Notes under the pieces: model-generated
The model's database searches: none
What the model was told of the DNA's origin: nothing
What the model saw: only the letters and a program-made list of their open reading frames with translations
Made by a program: the position numbers and the translations under genes
Assembly: GCA_964019165.1 (NCBI GenBank)
Contig: OZ025281.1
Coordinates: 3,665,240-3,729,239, forward strand
DNA length: 64,000 bases
Source of the DNA: Mastigias papua
Lineage: Eukaryota; Cnidaria; Scyphozoa; Rhizostomeae; Mastigiidae
Direction of reading: 5' to 3'
Shown: positions 1-14,849 of the stretch, piece by piece
How the letters are laid out: every line of letters begins with the position of its first letter
Position numbering within the stretch: the stretch's first letter is position 1

Positions 1-3000
1 TTGGTATTTTGCCGAAAAATGACCAAACTTGAAATTGATTGATTTTGATTGCAGATGTAAAAGTGATGAAAATGTGCGATTTTTGGCCAAAACGTAAGGC
101 TACAACCGTGGTATTTTGCTAAAAACTGACCAAAATTGACATTGATTGATTTTGATTGCAGATTGAAAAGTGATGACCATGTGCGATTTTTTTCAACAAA
201 GTAAGGCTATAACCTTGGTATTTTGCCAAAAACTGACCAAAATTGACATTGATTGATTTTGATTGCAGATTGAAAAGTGATGACCATGTGCGATTTTTGT
301 CAACAACGTAAGGCTATAACCTTGGTATTTTGCCGAAAAATGACCAAACTTGAAATTGATTGATTTTGATTGCAGATTTAAAAGTGATGAAACTGTGCGA
401 TATTTGGCCAAAAAGTAAGGCAATAACCTTGGTATTTTGCCAAAAAATGACCAGAATTGACAATGATTGATTTTGATTGCAGATTGAAAAGTGATGAAAA
501 TGAGCGATTGTTTTCAACAAAGTAAGGCTATAACCTTGGTATTTTGCCGAAAAATGACCAACATTGACATTGATTGATTTTGATTGTAGATTGAAAGGCG
601 ATGAAAATGAGCAATTTGTGGCCAAAAGGTAAGGCAATACCCTTGGTATTTTGCCGAAAAATGACCAGAGTTGACATTGATTGATTTTGATTGCAGATTG
701 AAAAGTGATGACAATGAGCGATTTTTTTCAACAAAGTAAGGCTATAACCTTGGTATTTTGCCGAGAAATGACTAAACTTGAAATTGATTGATTTTGATTG
801 CAGAGTTAAAAGTGATGAAAATGTGCGATTTTTGGCCAAAAAGTAAGGCAATAACCTTGGTATTTTGCCGAGAAATGACCTATATTTAAATTGATTGTTT
901 TTGATTGCAGATTGAAAAGTGATGAAAATGAGCGATTTTTGGCCAAAACGTAAGGCTATAACCTTGGTAGTTTGCCGAAAAATGACCAAATTTGAAATTG
1001 ATTGATATTGATTGCAGATTGAAAAGTGATGAAAATGAGCGATTTTTGTCAACAAAGTAAGGCTATAACCTTGGTATTTTGCCGAAAAATGACCAAACTT
1101 GAAATTGATTGATTTTGATTGCAGATTTAAAAGTGATGAAAATGTGCGATTTTTGGCCAAAACGTAAGGCTACAAATTTGGTATTTTGCTAAAAACTGAC
1201 CAAAATTGACATTGATTGATTTTGATTGCAGATTGAAAAGTGATGACCATGTGCGATTTTTTTCAACACAGTAAGGCTATAACCTTGGTATTTTGCCAAA
1301 AACTGACCAAAATTGACATTGATTGATTTTGATTGCAGATTGAAAAGTGATGACCATGTGCGATTTGTTTCAACACAGTAAGGCTATAACCTTGGTATTT
1401 TGCCGAAAAATGACCAAAATTAACATTGATTGATTTTGATTGCAGATTGAAAGGCGATGAAAATGAGCGATTTGTGGCCAAAAAGTAAGGCAATACCCTT
1501 GGTATTTTGCCTAAACATGACCAGACTTGACATTGATTGATTTTGATTGCAGATTGAAAAGTGATGAAAATGAGCGATGTTTTTCAACAACGTAAGGCTA
1601 TAACCTTGGTATTTTGCCGAAAAATCACCAAACTTGAAATTGATTGATTTTGATTGCAGATTTAAAAGTGATGAAAATGTGCGATGTTTGGCCAAAACGT
1701 AAGGCAATACCCTTGGTATTTTGCCGAAAAATGACCAGAATTGACATTGATTGATTTTGATTGCAGATTGAAAAGTGATGACAATGAGCGATGTTTTTCA
1801 ACAACGTAAGGCTATAACCTTGGTATTTTGCCGAAAAATGACCAAACTTGAAATTGATTGATTTTGATTGCAGATTTAAAAGTGATGAAAATGTGCGATT
1901 TTTGGCCAAAAAGTAAGGCTATAACCTTGGTATTTTGCCAAAAAATGACCAAAATTGACATTGATTGATTGTGATTGCAGATTGAAAGGCGATGAAAATG
2001 AGCAATTTGTGGCCGAAAAGTAAGGCAATACCCTTGGTATTTTGCCGAAAAATAACCGGAATTGACATTGATTGATTTTGATTGTAGATTGAAAAGTGAT
2101 GAAAATGAGCGATTGTTTTCAACAAAATAAGGCTATTACCTTGGTAGTTTGCCGACAAATGACCAAAGTTGAAATTGATTGATTTTGATTGCAGATTGAA
2201 AAGTGATGAAAATGAGCGATTGTTTTCAACAACGTAAGGCTATAACCTTGGTATTTTGCCGAAAAATGACCAAACTTGAAATTGATTGATTTTGATTGCA
2301 GATTTAAAAGTGATGAAAATGTGCGATTTTTGGCCAAAAAGTAAGGCAATAACCTTGGTATTTTGCCGAAAAATGACGAGAATTGACATTGATTGATTTT
2401 GATTGCAGATTGAAAAGTGATGAAAATGAGCGATTTTTTTCAACAAAGTAAGGCTATAACCTTGGTATTTTGCCGAAAAATGACCAAACTTGAAATTGAT
2501 TGATTTTGATTGCAGATTTAAAAGTGATGAAAATGTGCGATTTTTGGCCAAAACGTAAGGCTACAACCTTGGTATTTTGCTAAAAACTGACCAAAATTGA
2601 CATTGATTGATTTTGATTGCAGATTGAAAAGTGATGACCATGTGCGATTTTTTTCAACAAAGTAAGGCTATAACCTTGGTATTTTGCCAAAAACTGACCA
2701 AAATTGACATTGATTGATTTTGATTGCAGATTGAAAAGTGATGACCATGTGCGATTTTTGTCAACAACGTAAGGCTATAACCTTGGTATTTTGCCGAAAA
2801 ATGACCAAACTTGAAATTGATTGATTGTGATTGCAGATTTAAAAGTGATGAAACTGTGCGATTTTTGGCCAAAAAGTAAGGCAATACCCTTGGTATTTTG
2901 CCGAAAAATGACCAGAATTGACATTGATTGATTTTGATTGCAGATTGAAAAGTGATGAAAATGAGCGATTGTTTTCAACAAAGTAAGGCTATAACCTTGG

Positions 3001-4354
3001 TATTTTGCCGAAAAATGACCAACATTGACATTGATTGATTTTGATTGTAGATTGAAAGGCGATGAAAATGAGCAATTTGTGGCCAAAAGGTAAGGCAATA
3101 CCCTTGGTATTTTGCCGAAAAATGACCAGAGTTGACATTTATTGATTTTGATTGCAGATTGAAAAGTGATGAAAATGAGCGATTTTTTTCAACAACGTAA
3201 GGCTATAACCTTGGTATTTTGCCGAAAAATCACCAAACTTGAAATTGATTGATTTTGATTGCAGATTTAAAAGTGATGAAAATGTGCGATGTTTGGCCAA
3301 AACGTAAGGCTATAACCTTGGTATTTTGCCAAAAACTGACCAAACTTGACATTGATTGATTTTGATTGCAGATTGAAAAGTGATGAACATGTGCGATTTT
3401 TTTCAACAAAGTAAGGCTATAACCTTGGTATTTTGCCGAGAAATGACTAAACTTGAAATTGATTGATTTTGATTGCAGAGTTAAAAGTGATGAAAATGTG
3501 CGATTTTTGGCCAAAAAGTAAGGCAATAACCTTGGTATTTTGCCGAGAAATGACCTATATTTAAATTGATTGTTTTTCATTGCAGATTGAAAAGTGATGA
3601 AAATGAGCGATTTTTGGCCAAAACGTAAGGCTATAACATTGGCAGTTTGCCGAAAGATGACCAAATTTGAAATTGATTGATATTGATTGCAGATTGAAAA
3701 GTGATGAAAATGAGCGATTTTTTTCAACAAAGTAAGGCTATAACCTTGGTATTTTGCCGAAAAATGACCAAACTTGAAATTGATTGATTTTGATTGCAGA
3801 TTTAAAAGTGATGAAAATGTGCGATTTTTGGCCAAAACGTAAGGCTACAACCTTGGTATTTTGCTAAAAACTGACCAAAATTGACATTGATTGATTTTGA
3901 TTGCAGATTGAAAAGTGATGACCATGTGCGATTGTTTTCAACACAGTAAGGCTATAACCTTGGTATTTTGCCAAAAACTGACCAAAATTGACATTGATTG
4001 ATTTTGATTGCAGATTGAAAAGTGATGACCATGTGCGATTTGTTTCAACAAAGTAAGGCTATAACCTTGGTATTTTGCCGAAAAATGACCAAAATTAACA
4101 TTGATTGATTTTGATTGCAGATTGAAAGGCGATGAAAATGAGCGATTTGTGGCCAAAAAGTAAGGCAATACCCTTGGTATTTTGCCTAAACATGACCAGA
4201 ATTGACATTGATTGATTTTGATTGCAGATTGAAAAGTGATGAAAATGAGCGATGTTTTTCAACAACGTAAGGCTATAACCTTGGTATTTTGCCGAAAAAT
4301 CACAAACTTGAAATTGACTGATTTTGATTGCAGATTTAAAAGTGATGAAAATGT
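1..4354. repeat. Higher-order repeat of 23-25 units (left array)
   Basis: Bases 1 onward match 2,462 onward almost base for base at an offset of 2,461 (23 units). Shared rare variants include the unit with GCTAAAAACTGACC and the GACCATGTGCG units. Near 3,200-3,413 the second copy has two extra units, after which the match resumes at an offset of 2,675 (25 units), for example 1,263-1,620 against 3,938-4,295. Part of the block, the AAAATTAACATTG and GCCTAAACATGACC units, appears a third time at 5,042-5,265. This indicates duplication of a whole block followed by local gain of two units. Confidence 0.9.
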
Positions 4355-5725
4355 GCGATGTTTGGCCAAAACGTAAGGCTATAACCTTGGTATTTTGCCA
4401 AAAACTGACCAAATTTGCCATTGATTGATTTTGATTGCAGATTGAATAGTGATGAACATGTGCGATTTTTGTCAACAAAGTAAGGCTATAACCTTGGTAT
4501 TTTGCCGACAAATCACCAAACTTGAAATTGATTGATTTTGATTTCAGATTTAAAAGTGATGAAAATGTGCGATTTTTGGCCAAAAAGTAAGGCAATAACC
4601 TTGGTATTTTGCCGAAATATGACCAACATTGACATTGATTGATTTTGATTGCAGATTGAAAGGTGATGAAAATGAGCGATTGTTGGCCAAAAAGTAAGGC
4701 AATACCCTTGGTATTTTGCCGAAAACTGACCAGAATTGACATTGATTGATTTTGATTCCAGATTTAAAAGTGATGAAAGTGAGCGATTTTCTTCAACAAA
4801 GTAAGGCTATAACCTTGGTATTCTGCCGACAAATGACCAAACTTGAAATTGATTGATTTTGATTGCAGATTTAAAAGTGATGAAAGTGAGCGATTTGTTT
4901 CAACAAAGTACGGCTATAACCTTGGTAGTCTGCCGACAAATGACCAAACTTGAAATTGATTGATTTTGATTGCAGATTTAAAAGTGATGAAAATGTGAGA
5001 ATTTTGGCCAACAAGTAAGGCTATAACCTTGGTATTTTGCCGACAAATGACCAAAATTAACATTGATTGATTTTGATTGCAGATTGAAAGGCGATGAACA
5101 TGAGCGATTTGTGGCCAAAAAGTAAGGCAATACCCTTGGTATTTTCCCTAAACATGACCAGAATTGACATTGATTGATTTTGATTGCAGATTGAACAGTG
5201 ATGAAAATGAGCGATTTTTTTCAACAACGTAAGGCTATAACCTTGGTATTTTGCCGAGAAATCACCAAACTTGAAATTGATTGATTTTGATTGCAGATTT
5301 AAAAGTGATGAAAATGTGCGATGTTTGGCCAAAACGTAAGGCTATAACCTTGGTATTTTGCCAAAAACTGACCAAATTTGACATTGATTGATTTTGATTG
5401 CAGATTGAAAAGTGATGAACATGTGCGATTTTTTTCAACAAAGTAAGGCTATAACCTTGGTATTTTGCCGAGAAATGACTAAACTTGAAATTGATTGATT
5501 TTGATTGCAGATTGAAAAGTGATGAAAATGAGCGATTTGTGGCCAAAAAGTAAAGCAATACCCTTGGTATGTTGCCGAAAAATGAGCAGAATTGACATTG
5601 ATTGATTTTGATTGCAGATTGAAAAGTGATGAAAATGAGCGATTTTTTACCACCAAGTAAGGCAATACCCTTGGTATTTTGCCCACAGCTGACCACAAGT
5701 CAAATTGATTGAGTTTGATTGCAGA
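55..5725 (+). other. Possible micro-exon gene: 39-bp exon and 68-bp intron per unit
   Basis: In each canonical unit the acceptor-like TTGATTGCAG is followed by 39 bases and then GTAAGG. The last full unit shows it exactly: implied intron 33,930-33,997, implied exon 33,998-34,036, next GT at 34,037. Thirty-nine is a multiple of three and the frame starting one base into the exon reads LKSDENERFLAKK-like, with phase 2 at both ends, so exons could be joined or skipped in frame. TTGAT upstream of the AG fits a branch-point-like motif. In the first 5.7 kb (about 53 units), read by eye, this spliced frame has no stop, the exons are 39 bases, and one donor is lost (AT instead of GT near 2,127). Variants are mostly amino-acid changing (Glu/Val, Ser/Gly, Arg/Gln, Ala/Ser/Thr), so codon-level purifying selection is not evident. 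Further right many units carry stops or 2-base insertions. Transcription is unproven; this is an inference from splice-like sites and an open frame. Confidence 0.3.
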
Positions 5726-6839
5726 TTGAAACATGATACAAAAATAAGCGATTTTTGGCCAAAAAGTAAGGCTATAACCTTGGTATTTTGCCGAAAAATG
5801 ACCAAAATTGAAATTGATTGTTTTTGATTGCAGATTGAAAAGTGATGAAAATGAGCGATTGTTTTCAACAAAGTAAGGCTATAACCTTGGTATTTTGCCG
5901 AAAAATGACCAAACTTGAAATTGATTGATTTTGATTGCAGATTTAAAAGTGATGGAAATGTGCGATTTGTGGCCAAAAAGTAAGGCAATAACCTTGGTAT
6001 TTTGCCGAAAAATGACCAAAATTGAAATTGATTGGTTTTGATTGCAGATTCAAAAGTAATGAAAATGAGCGATTTTTTACCACAAAGTAAGGCTATAACT
6101 TTGGCATTTTGCCGACAAATGACCAAAATTGACATTGATTGAGTTTGATTGCAGATTGACAGGTGATGAAAATGAGCGATTCTTGGCGAAAAAGTAAGGC
6201 AATACCCTTGGTAATTTGCCGACAAAAATGACCAAACTTGAAATTGATTGATTTTGATTGCAGATTGAAAAGTGATGAAAATGAGCGATTTTTGGCCAAA
6301 AAGTACGGCTATAACCTAGGTATTTTGCCGAGAAATGACCTATATTTACATTGATTGTTTTTGATTGCAGATTGAAAAGTGATGAAAATGTGCGATTTTT
6401 GGTCACAAAGTAAGGCTATAACCTTGGTATTTTCAGACATATGACAAACATTGACATTGATTGATTTTGATTGCAGATTGACAGGTGATGAAAATGAGCG
6501 ATTTTTTACCACAAAGTAAGGCTATAACCTTGGTATTTTGCCGAAAAATGACCAAAATTGACATTGATTGTTTTTGATTGCAGATTGAAAAGTGATGAAA
6601 ATGAGCGATTGTTTACCACAAAGTAAGGCTATAACCTTGGTATTTTGCCGAAAAATGACCAAACATGAAATTGATTGATTTTGATTGCAGATTTAAAAGT
6701 GATGAAAATGTGCGATTTTTGGCCAAAAAGTAAGGCTATAACTTTGGTATTTTGCCGACAAATTACTACAATTCACAATGATTGATTTTGATTGCAGAGT
6801 GAAAAGTGATGAAAATGAGCAATTTATGGCCAAAAAGTA

Positions 6840-8985
6840 AGGCTATAACCTTGGTATTTTGCCGACAAATGACCAAAATTGACATTGATTGATTTTGATT
6901 GCAGATTGAAAGAGGATGAAAATGAGCGATTCTTGGCCAAAAAGTAAGGCAATACCCTTGGTATTTTGCCGACAAATGACCAGAATTGACATTGATTGTT
7001 TTTGATTCCAGATTGAAAAGTGATGAAAATGAGCGACTGTTTTCAACAAATTAAGGCAATAACCTTGGTATTTTGCCGAAACATGACCAGAATTGACATT
7101 GATTGATTTTGATGGCAGATTTAAAAGTGATGAAAATGTGCGATTTTTGACCAAAAAGTAAGGCTATAACTTTGGTATTTTGCCGACAAATTACTACAAT
7201 TCACAATGATTGATTTTGATTGCAGAGTGAAAATTGATGAACATGAGCATTTTTTGACCAAAAAGTAAGGCTATAACCTTGGTATTTTGCCGACAAATCG
7301 CCACAATTGACATTGATTGATGTTGATTCCAGATTGAAAAGTGATGAAAATCAGCTATTTTTTACAACAAAATAAGGCTATAACCTTGGTATTTTGCCGA
7401 CAGCTGACCAAACTTGAGATTGATTGAGTTTGATTGCAGATTGAAAAGTGACTACAATGAGCGATATTTGGCCAAAAAGTAAGGCTATAACCTTGGTATT
7501 TTGCCAAAAACTGGCCACAATTCAAATTGATTGATTTTGATTGCAGATTGAAACATGATAACAAAATAAGCGATTTTTAACCAAAAAGTAAGGCTATAAC
7601 CTTGGTATTTTGAAGAAAAATGACCAAAATTGACATTGATTGATTTCGATTGCAGATTGACAAGTGATGAAAATGAGCGATTTTTGGACAAAAAGTAAGG
7701 CACTACCCTTGGTATTTTGCCGAAAAATGACCAGAATTGACATTGATTGATTTTGATTACAGATTGACAAGTGATGAAAATGAGCGATTTTTGGCCAAAA
7801 AGTATGGCTATAACTTTGGTATTTTGCCGACAAATCACCACAATTCACAATGATTGATTTTGATTGCAGATTGAGAAGTGATGAAAATGAAGAATTTATG
7901 ACCAAAAAGTAAGGCTATAACCTTGGTATTTTGCCGACAAATGACCAAAATTGACATTGATTGATTTTGATTGCAGATTGAAAGAGGATGAAAATGAGCG
8001 ATTCTTGGCCAAAAAGTAAGGCAATACCCTTGGTATTTTGCCGACAAATGACCAGAATTGACATTGATTGTTTTTGATTCCAGATTGAAAAGTGATGAAA
8101 ATGAGCGACTGTTTTCAACAAAGTAAGGCAATAACCTTGGTATTTTGCCGAAACATGACCAACCTTGAAATTGATTGATTTTGATGGCAGATTTAAAAGT
8201 GATGAAAATGTGCGATGTTTGACCAAAAAGTAAGGCTATAACTTTGGTATTTTGCCGACAAATTACTACAATTCACAATGATTAATTTTGATTGCAGAGT
8301 GAAAAGTGATGAAAATGAGCAATTTATGACCAAAAAGTAAGGCTATAACCTTGGTATTTTGCCGACAAATCGCCACAATTGACATTGATTGATGTTGATT
8401 CCAGATTGAAAAGTGATGAAAATCAGCTATTTTTTACCACAAAATAAGGCTATAACCTTGGTATTTTGCCGACAACTGACCAAACTTGAGATTGATTGAG
8501 TTTGATTGCAGATTGAAAAGTGACTACAATGAGCGATATTTGGCCAAAAAGTAAGGCTATAACCTTGGTATTTTGCCAAAAACTGGCCACAATCCAAATT
8601 GATTGATTTTGATTGCAGATTGAAACATGATAACAAAATAAGCGATTTTTGGCCAAAAAGTAAGGCTATAACCTTGGTATTTTGCCGAAAAATGACCAAA
8701 ATTGACATTGATTGATTTTGATTGCAGATTGACAAGTCATGACAATGAGCGATTTTTGGACAAAAAGTAAGGCACTACCCTTGGTATTTTGCCGAAAAAT
8801 GACCAGAATTGACATTGATTGATTTTGATTACAGATTGACAAGTGATGAAAATGAGCGATTTTTGGCCAAAAAGTATGGCTATAACTTTGGTATTTTGCC
8901 GACAAATCACCACAATTCACAATGATTGATTTTGATTGCAGATTGAGAAGTGATGAAAATGAGCAATTTATGACCAAAAAGTAAG
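6840..8985. repeat. Tandem higher-order repeat, period 1,072 bp (10 units)
   Basis: The block starting near 6,840 is repeated immediately at 7,912. Matching landmarks at an offset of 1,072 include the AAAGAGGATGAAAATG unit, the GAGCGACTGTTTTCAACAAA unit and the ATTACTACAATTCACAATG unit. The two copies differ at scattered sites; for example the first has TTAAGG and the second GTAAGG at the donor-like position near 7,050 and 8,122. Confidence 0.85.
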
Positions 8986-10379
8986 GCTATGACCTTGGTA
9001 TTTTGCCGACAAATCGCCACAATTGACATTGATTGATGTTGATTCCAGATTGAAAAGTGATGAAAATGAGCTATTTTTTACCACAAAATAAGGCTATAAC
9101 CGTGGCATTTTGCCGACAACTGACCACAATTGAAATTGATTGAATTTGATTGCAGATTTAAAAGTGATGAAAATGAGCGATTTTTGGCCAAACAGTAAGG
9201 CAATAACATTGGTATTTTGCCGAAAAATGATCAAAATTGAAATTGATTGTTTTCGATTACAGATTGAAAAGTGATGAAAATGAGCGATTTTTTACCACAA
9301 AGTAAGGCTATAACCTTGGTATTTTGCCGAAAAATGACCAAAACTGACATTGATTGAATTTGATTGCAGATTTAAAGGTGATGAAAATGTGCGATTTTTG
9401 GCCAAAAAGTAAGGCAATAACCTTGGTATTTTGCCGAAAAATGACCAGAATTGACATTGATTGTTTTTGATTGCAGATTGAAAAGTGATGAAAATGAGCG
9501 ATTGTTTACCACAAAGTAAGGCTATAACCTTGGTATTTTGCCGAAAAATGACCAAACTTGAAATTGATTGATTTTGATTGCAGATTTAAAAGTGATGAAA
9601 ATGTGCGATTTCTGGCCAAAAAGTAAGGCTATAACTTTGGTATTTTGCCGACAAATTACTACAATTCACAATGATTGATTTTGAATGCAGATTGAAAAGT
9701 GATGAAAATGAGCTATTTTTTACCACAATAAGGCTGTAACCTTGGTATTTTGCCGACAACTGACCAAAATTGACATTGATTGATTTTGATTGCAGATTGA
9801 AAGAGGATGAAAATGAGCGATTCTTGGCCAAAAAGTAAGGCAATACCCTTGGTATTTTGCCGACAAATGACCAGAATTGACATTGATTGTTTTTGATTCC
9901 AGATTGAAAAGTGATGAAAATGAGCGACTGTTTTCAACAAAGTAAGGCAATAACCTTTGTATTTTGCCGAAACATGACCAAACTTGAAATTGATTGATTT
10001 TGATGGCAGATTTAAAAGTGATGAAAATGTGCGATTTTTGACCAAAAAGTAAGGCTATAACTTTGGTATTTTGCCGACAAATTACTACAATTCACAATGA
10101 TTGATTTTGAATGCAGATTGAAAAGTGATGAAAATGAGCTATGTTTTACCACAAAATAAGGCTGTAACCTTGGTATTTTGCCGACAACTGACCAACATTG
10201 ACATTGATTGAGTTTGATCGCAGATTGAAGAGTGACTACAATAAGCGATTTTTGGCCAAAAAGTAAGGCTATAACCTTGGTATTTTGCCAAAAACTGGCC
10301 ACAATTCAAATTGATTGATTTTGATTGCAGATTGAAACATGATAACAAAATAAGCGATTTTTGGCCAAAAAGTAAGGCT

Positions 10380-13300
10380 ATAACCTTGGTAGTTTATCGA
10401 AAAATGACCAGAATTGACATTGATTGTTTTTGATTGCAGATTGAAAAGTGATGAAAATGAGCGATTGTTTACCACAAAGTAAGGCTATAACCTTGGTATT
10501 TTGCCGAAAAATGACCAAACTTGAAATTGAATGATTTTGATTGCAGATTGAAAGAGGATGAAAATGAGCGACTGTTTTCAACAAAGTAAGGCAATAACAT
10601 TGGTATTTTGCCGAAAAATGACCAGAATTGACATTGATTGTTTTTGATTGCAGATTGAAAAGTGATGAAAATGAGCGATTGTTTACCACAAAGTAAAGCT
10701 ATAACCTTGGTATTTTGCCGAAAAATGACCAAACTTGAAATTGATTGATTTTGATTGCAGATTTAAAAGTGATGAAAATGTGCGATTTTTGGCCAAAAAG
10801 TAAGGCTATAACTTTGGTATTTTGCCGACAAATTACTACAATTCACAATGATTGATTTTGATTGCAGAGTGAAAAGTGATGAAAATGAGCAATTTATGGC
10901 CAAAAAGTAAGGCTATAACCTTGGTATTTTGCCGAAAAATGACCAAAATTGACATTGATTGATTTTGATTGCAGATTGAAAGAGGATGAAAATGAGCGAT
11001 TCTTGGCCAAAAAGTAAGGCAATACCCTTGGTATTTTGCCGACAAATGACCAGAATTGACATTGATTGTTTTTGATTCCAGATTGAAAAGTGATGAAAAT
11101 GAGCGACTGTTTTCAACAAAGTAAGGCAATAACCTTTGTATTTTGCCGAAACATGACCAAACTTGAAATTGATTGATTTTGATGGCAGATTTAAAAGTGA
11201 TGAAAATGTGCGATTTTTGACCAAAAAGTAAGGCTATAACTTTGGTATTTTGCCGACAAATTACTACAATTCACAATGATTGATTTTGAATGCAGAGTGA
11301 AAAGTGATGAAATTGAGCGATTTTTTACCACAAAGTAAGGCTATAACCTTGGTATTTTGCCGACAAATCGCCACAATTGACATTGATTGATGTTGATTCC
11401 AGATTGAAAAGTGATGAAAATCAGCTATTTTTTACCACAAAATAAGGCTATAACCTTGGTATTTTGCCGACAACTGACCAAACTTGACATTGATTGAGTT
11501 TGATTGCAGATTGAAGAGTGACTACAATGAGCGATATTTGGCCAAAAAGTAAGGCTATAACCTTGGTATTTTGCCAACAACTGGCCACAATTCAAATTGA
11601 TTGATTTTGATTGCAGATTGAAACATGATAACAAAATAAGCGATTTTTGGCCAAAAAGTAAGGCTATAACCTTGGTATTTTGCCGAAAAATGACCAAAAT
11701 TGACATTGATTGATTTTGATTGCAGATTGACAAGTGATGAAAATGAGCGATTTGTGGACAAAAAGTAAGGCACTACCCTTGGTATTTTGCCGAAACATGA
11801 CCAAACTTGAAATTGATTGATTTTGATGGCAGATTTAAAAGTGATGAAAATGTGCGATTTTTGACCAAAAAGTAAGGCTATAACTTTGGTATTTTGCCGA
11901 CAAATTACTACAATTCACAATGATTGATTTTGAATGCAGATTGAAAAGTGATGAAAATGAGCTATTTTTTACCACAAAATAAGGCTGTAACCTTGGTATT
12001 TTGCCGACAACTGACCAAAATTGACATTGATTGATTTTGATTGCAGATTGAAAGAGGATGAAAATGAGCGATTCTTGGCCAAAAAGTAAGGCAATACCCT
12101 TGGTATTTTGCCGACAAATGACCAGAATTGACATTGATTGTTTTTGATTCCAGATTGAAAAGTGATGAAAATGAGCGACTGTTTTCAACAAAGTAAGGCA
12201 ATAACCTTTGTATTTTGCCGAAACATGACCAAACTTGAAATTGATTGATTTTGATGGCAGATTTAAAAGTGATGAACATGTGCGATTTTTGACCAAAAAG
12301 TAAGGCTATAACTTTGGTATTTTGCCGACAAATTACTACAATTCACAATGATTGATTTTGAATGCAGATTGAAAAGTGATGAAAATGAGCTATTTTTTAC
12401 CACAAAATAAGGCTGTAACCTTGGTATTTTGCCGACAACTGACCAACATTGACATTGATTGAGTTTGATCGCAGATTGAAGAGTGACTACAATAAGCGAT
12501 TTTTGGCCAAAAAGTAAGGCTATAACCTTGGTATTTTGCCAAAAACTGGCCACAATTCAAATTGATTGATTTTGATTGCAGATTGAAACATGATAACAAA
12601 ATAAGCGATTTTTGGCCAAAAAGTAAGGCTATAACTTTGGTATTTTGCCGACAAATTACTACAATTCACATTGATTGATGTTGATTCCAGATTGAAAAGT
12701 GAGGAAAATGAGCGATTTTTTACCACAAAGCAAGGCTATAACTTTGGTATTTTGTCGACAAATGACCAAAATTGACATTGATTGAGTTTGATTGCAGATT
12801 GAAAGGTGATGAAAATGAGCGATTCTTGGCCAAAAAGTAAGGCAATACCCTTGGTAATTTGCCGACAAAATGACCAAACTTGAAATTGATTGATTTTGAT
12901 TGCAGATTGAAAAGTGATGAAAATGAGCGATTGTTGGCCAAGAAATACGGCAATAACCTAGGTATTTTGCCGAGAAATGACCTATATTTAAATTGATTGT
13001 TTTTGATTGCAGATTGAAAAGTGATGAAAATGTGCGATCTTTGGTCACACAGTAAGGCTATAACCTTGGTATTTTCCGAAATATGACAAACATTGACATT
13101 GATTGATTTTGATTGCAGATTGACAGGTGATCAAAATGAGCGATTTTTTACCACAACGTAAGGCTATACCCTTGGTATTTTGCCGAAAAATGACCAAAAT
13201 CGAAATTGATTGATTTTGATTGCAGATTGAAAAGTGATGAAAGTGAGCAAGTTGTGGCCAAACAGTAAGGCAATAACTTTGGTATGTTGCCGAAAAATGA

Positions 13301-14849
13301 CCAAAATTGAAATTGATTGAGTTTGATTTCAGATTGAACAGTGATTAAACTGAGCGATTTTTGGCCAAAAAGTAACGCTATAACCTTGGTATTTTGCAAA
13401 AAACTGACCACAACTCAAATTGATTGATTTTGATTGCAGATTGATACATGATAAAAAAATAAGCGATTTTTGGCCAAAAAGTAAGGCTATAACCTTGGTA
13501 GTTTGCCGAAAAATGACCAGAATTGACATTGATTGTTTTTGATTGCAGATTGAAAAGTGATGAAAATGAGCGATTGTTTACCACAAAGTAAGGCTATAAC
13601 CTTGGTATTTTGCCGAAAAATGACCAAACTTGAAATTGAATGATTTTGATTGCAGATTGAAAGAGGATGAAAATGAGCGACTGTTTTCAACAAAGTAAGG
13701 CAATAACATTGGTATTTTGCCGAAAAATGACCAGAATTGACATTGATTGTTCTTGATTGCAGATTGAAAAGTGATGAAAATGAGCGATTGTTTACCACAA
13801 AGTAAGGCTATAACCTTGGTATTTTGCCGAAAAATGACCAAACTTGAAATTGATTGATTTTGATTGCAGATTTAAAAGTGATGAAAATGTGCGATTTTTG
13901 GCCAAAAAGTAAGGCTATAACTTTGGTATTTTGCCGACAAATTACTACAATTCACAATGATTGATGTTGATTGCAGAGTGAAAAGTGATGAAAATGAGCA
14001 ATTTATGGCCAAAAAGTAAGGCTATAACCTTGGTATTTTGCCGAAAAATGACCAAAATTGACATTGATTGATTTTGATTGCAGATTGAAAGAGGATGAAA
14101 ATGAGCGATTCTTGGCCAAAAAGTAAGGCAATACCCTTGGTATTTTGCCGACAAATGACCAGAATTGACATTGATTGTTTTTGATTCCAGATTGAAAAGT
14201 GATGAAAATGAGCGACTGTTTTCAACAAAGTAAGGCAATAACCTTTGTATTTTGCCGAAACATGACCAAACTTGAAATTGATTGATTTTGATGGCAGATT
14301 TAAAAGTGATGAAAATGTGCGATTTTTGACCAAAAAGTAAGGCTATAACTTTGGTATTTTGCCGACAAATTACTACAATTCACAATGATTGATTTTGAAT
14401 GCAGAGTGAAAAGTGATGAAATTGAGCGATTTTTTACCACAAAGTAAGGCTATAACCTTGGTATTTTGCCGACAAATCGCCACAATTTACATTGATTGAT
14501 GTTGATTCCAGATTGAAAAGTGATGAAAATCAGCTATTTTTTACCACAAAATAAGGCTATAACCTTGGTATTTTGCCGACAACTGACCAAACTTGACATT
14601 GATTGAGTTTGATTGCAGATTGAAGAGTGACTACAATGAGCGATATTTGGCCAAAAAGTAAGGCTATAACCTTGGTATTTTGCCAAAAACTGGCCACAAT
14701 TCAAATTGATTGATTTTGATTGCAGATTGAAACATGATAACAAAATAAGCGATTTTTGACCAAAAAGTAAGGCTATAACCTTGGTATTTTGCCGAAAAAT
14801 GACCAAAATTGACATTGATTGATTTTGATTGCAGATTGACAAGTGATGA
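10380..14849. repeat. Duplicated block at 3,109 bp offset (29 units)
   Basis: About 10,380-11,740 matches 13,489-14,849 at a constant offset of 3,109, with shared rare variants such as GTAGTTT near 10,390 and 13,499 and AATTGAGCG near 11,311 and 14,420. The sequence between the copies, about 11,970-12,630, in turn resembles 9,720-10,380 at an offset of 2,251. About 12,263-12,955 recurs at 18,802-19,495 at an offset of 6,539. The middle array is therefore a mosaic of overlapping block duplications and not one fixed higher-order period. Confidence 0.85.
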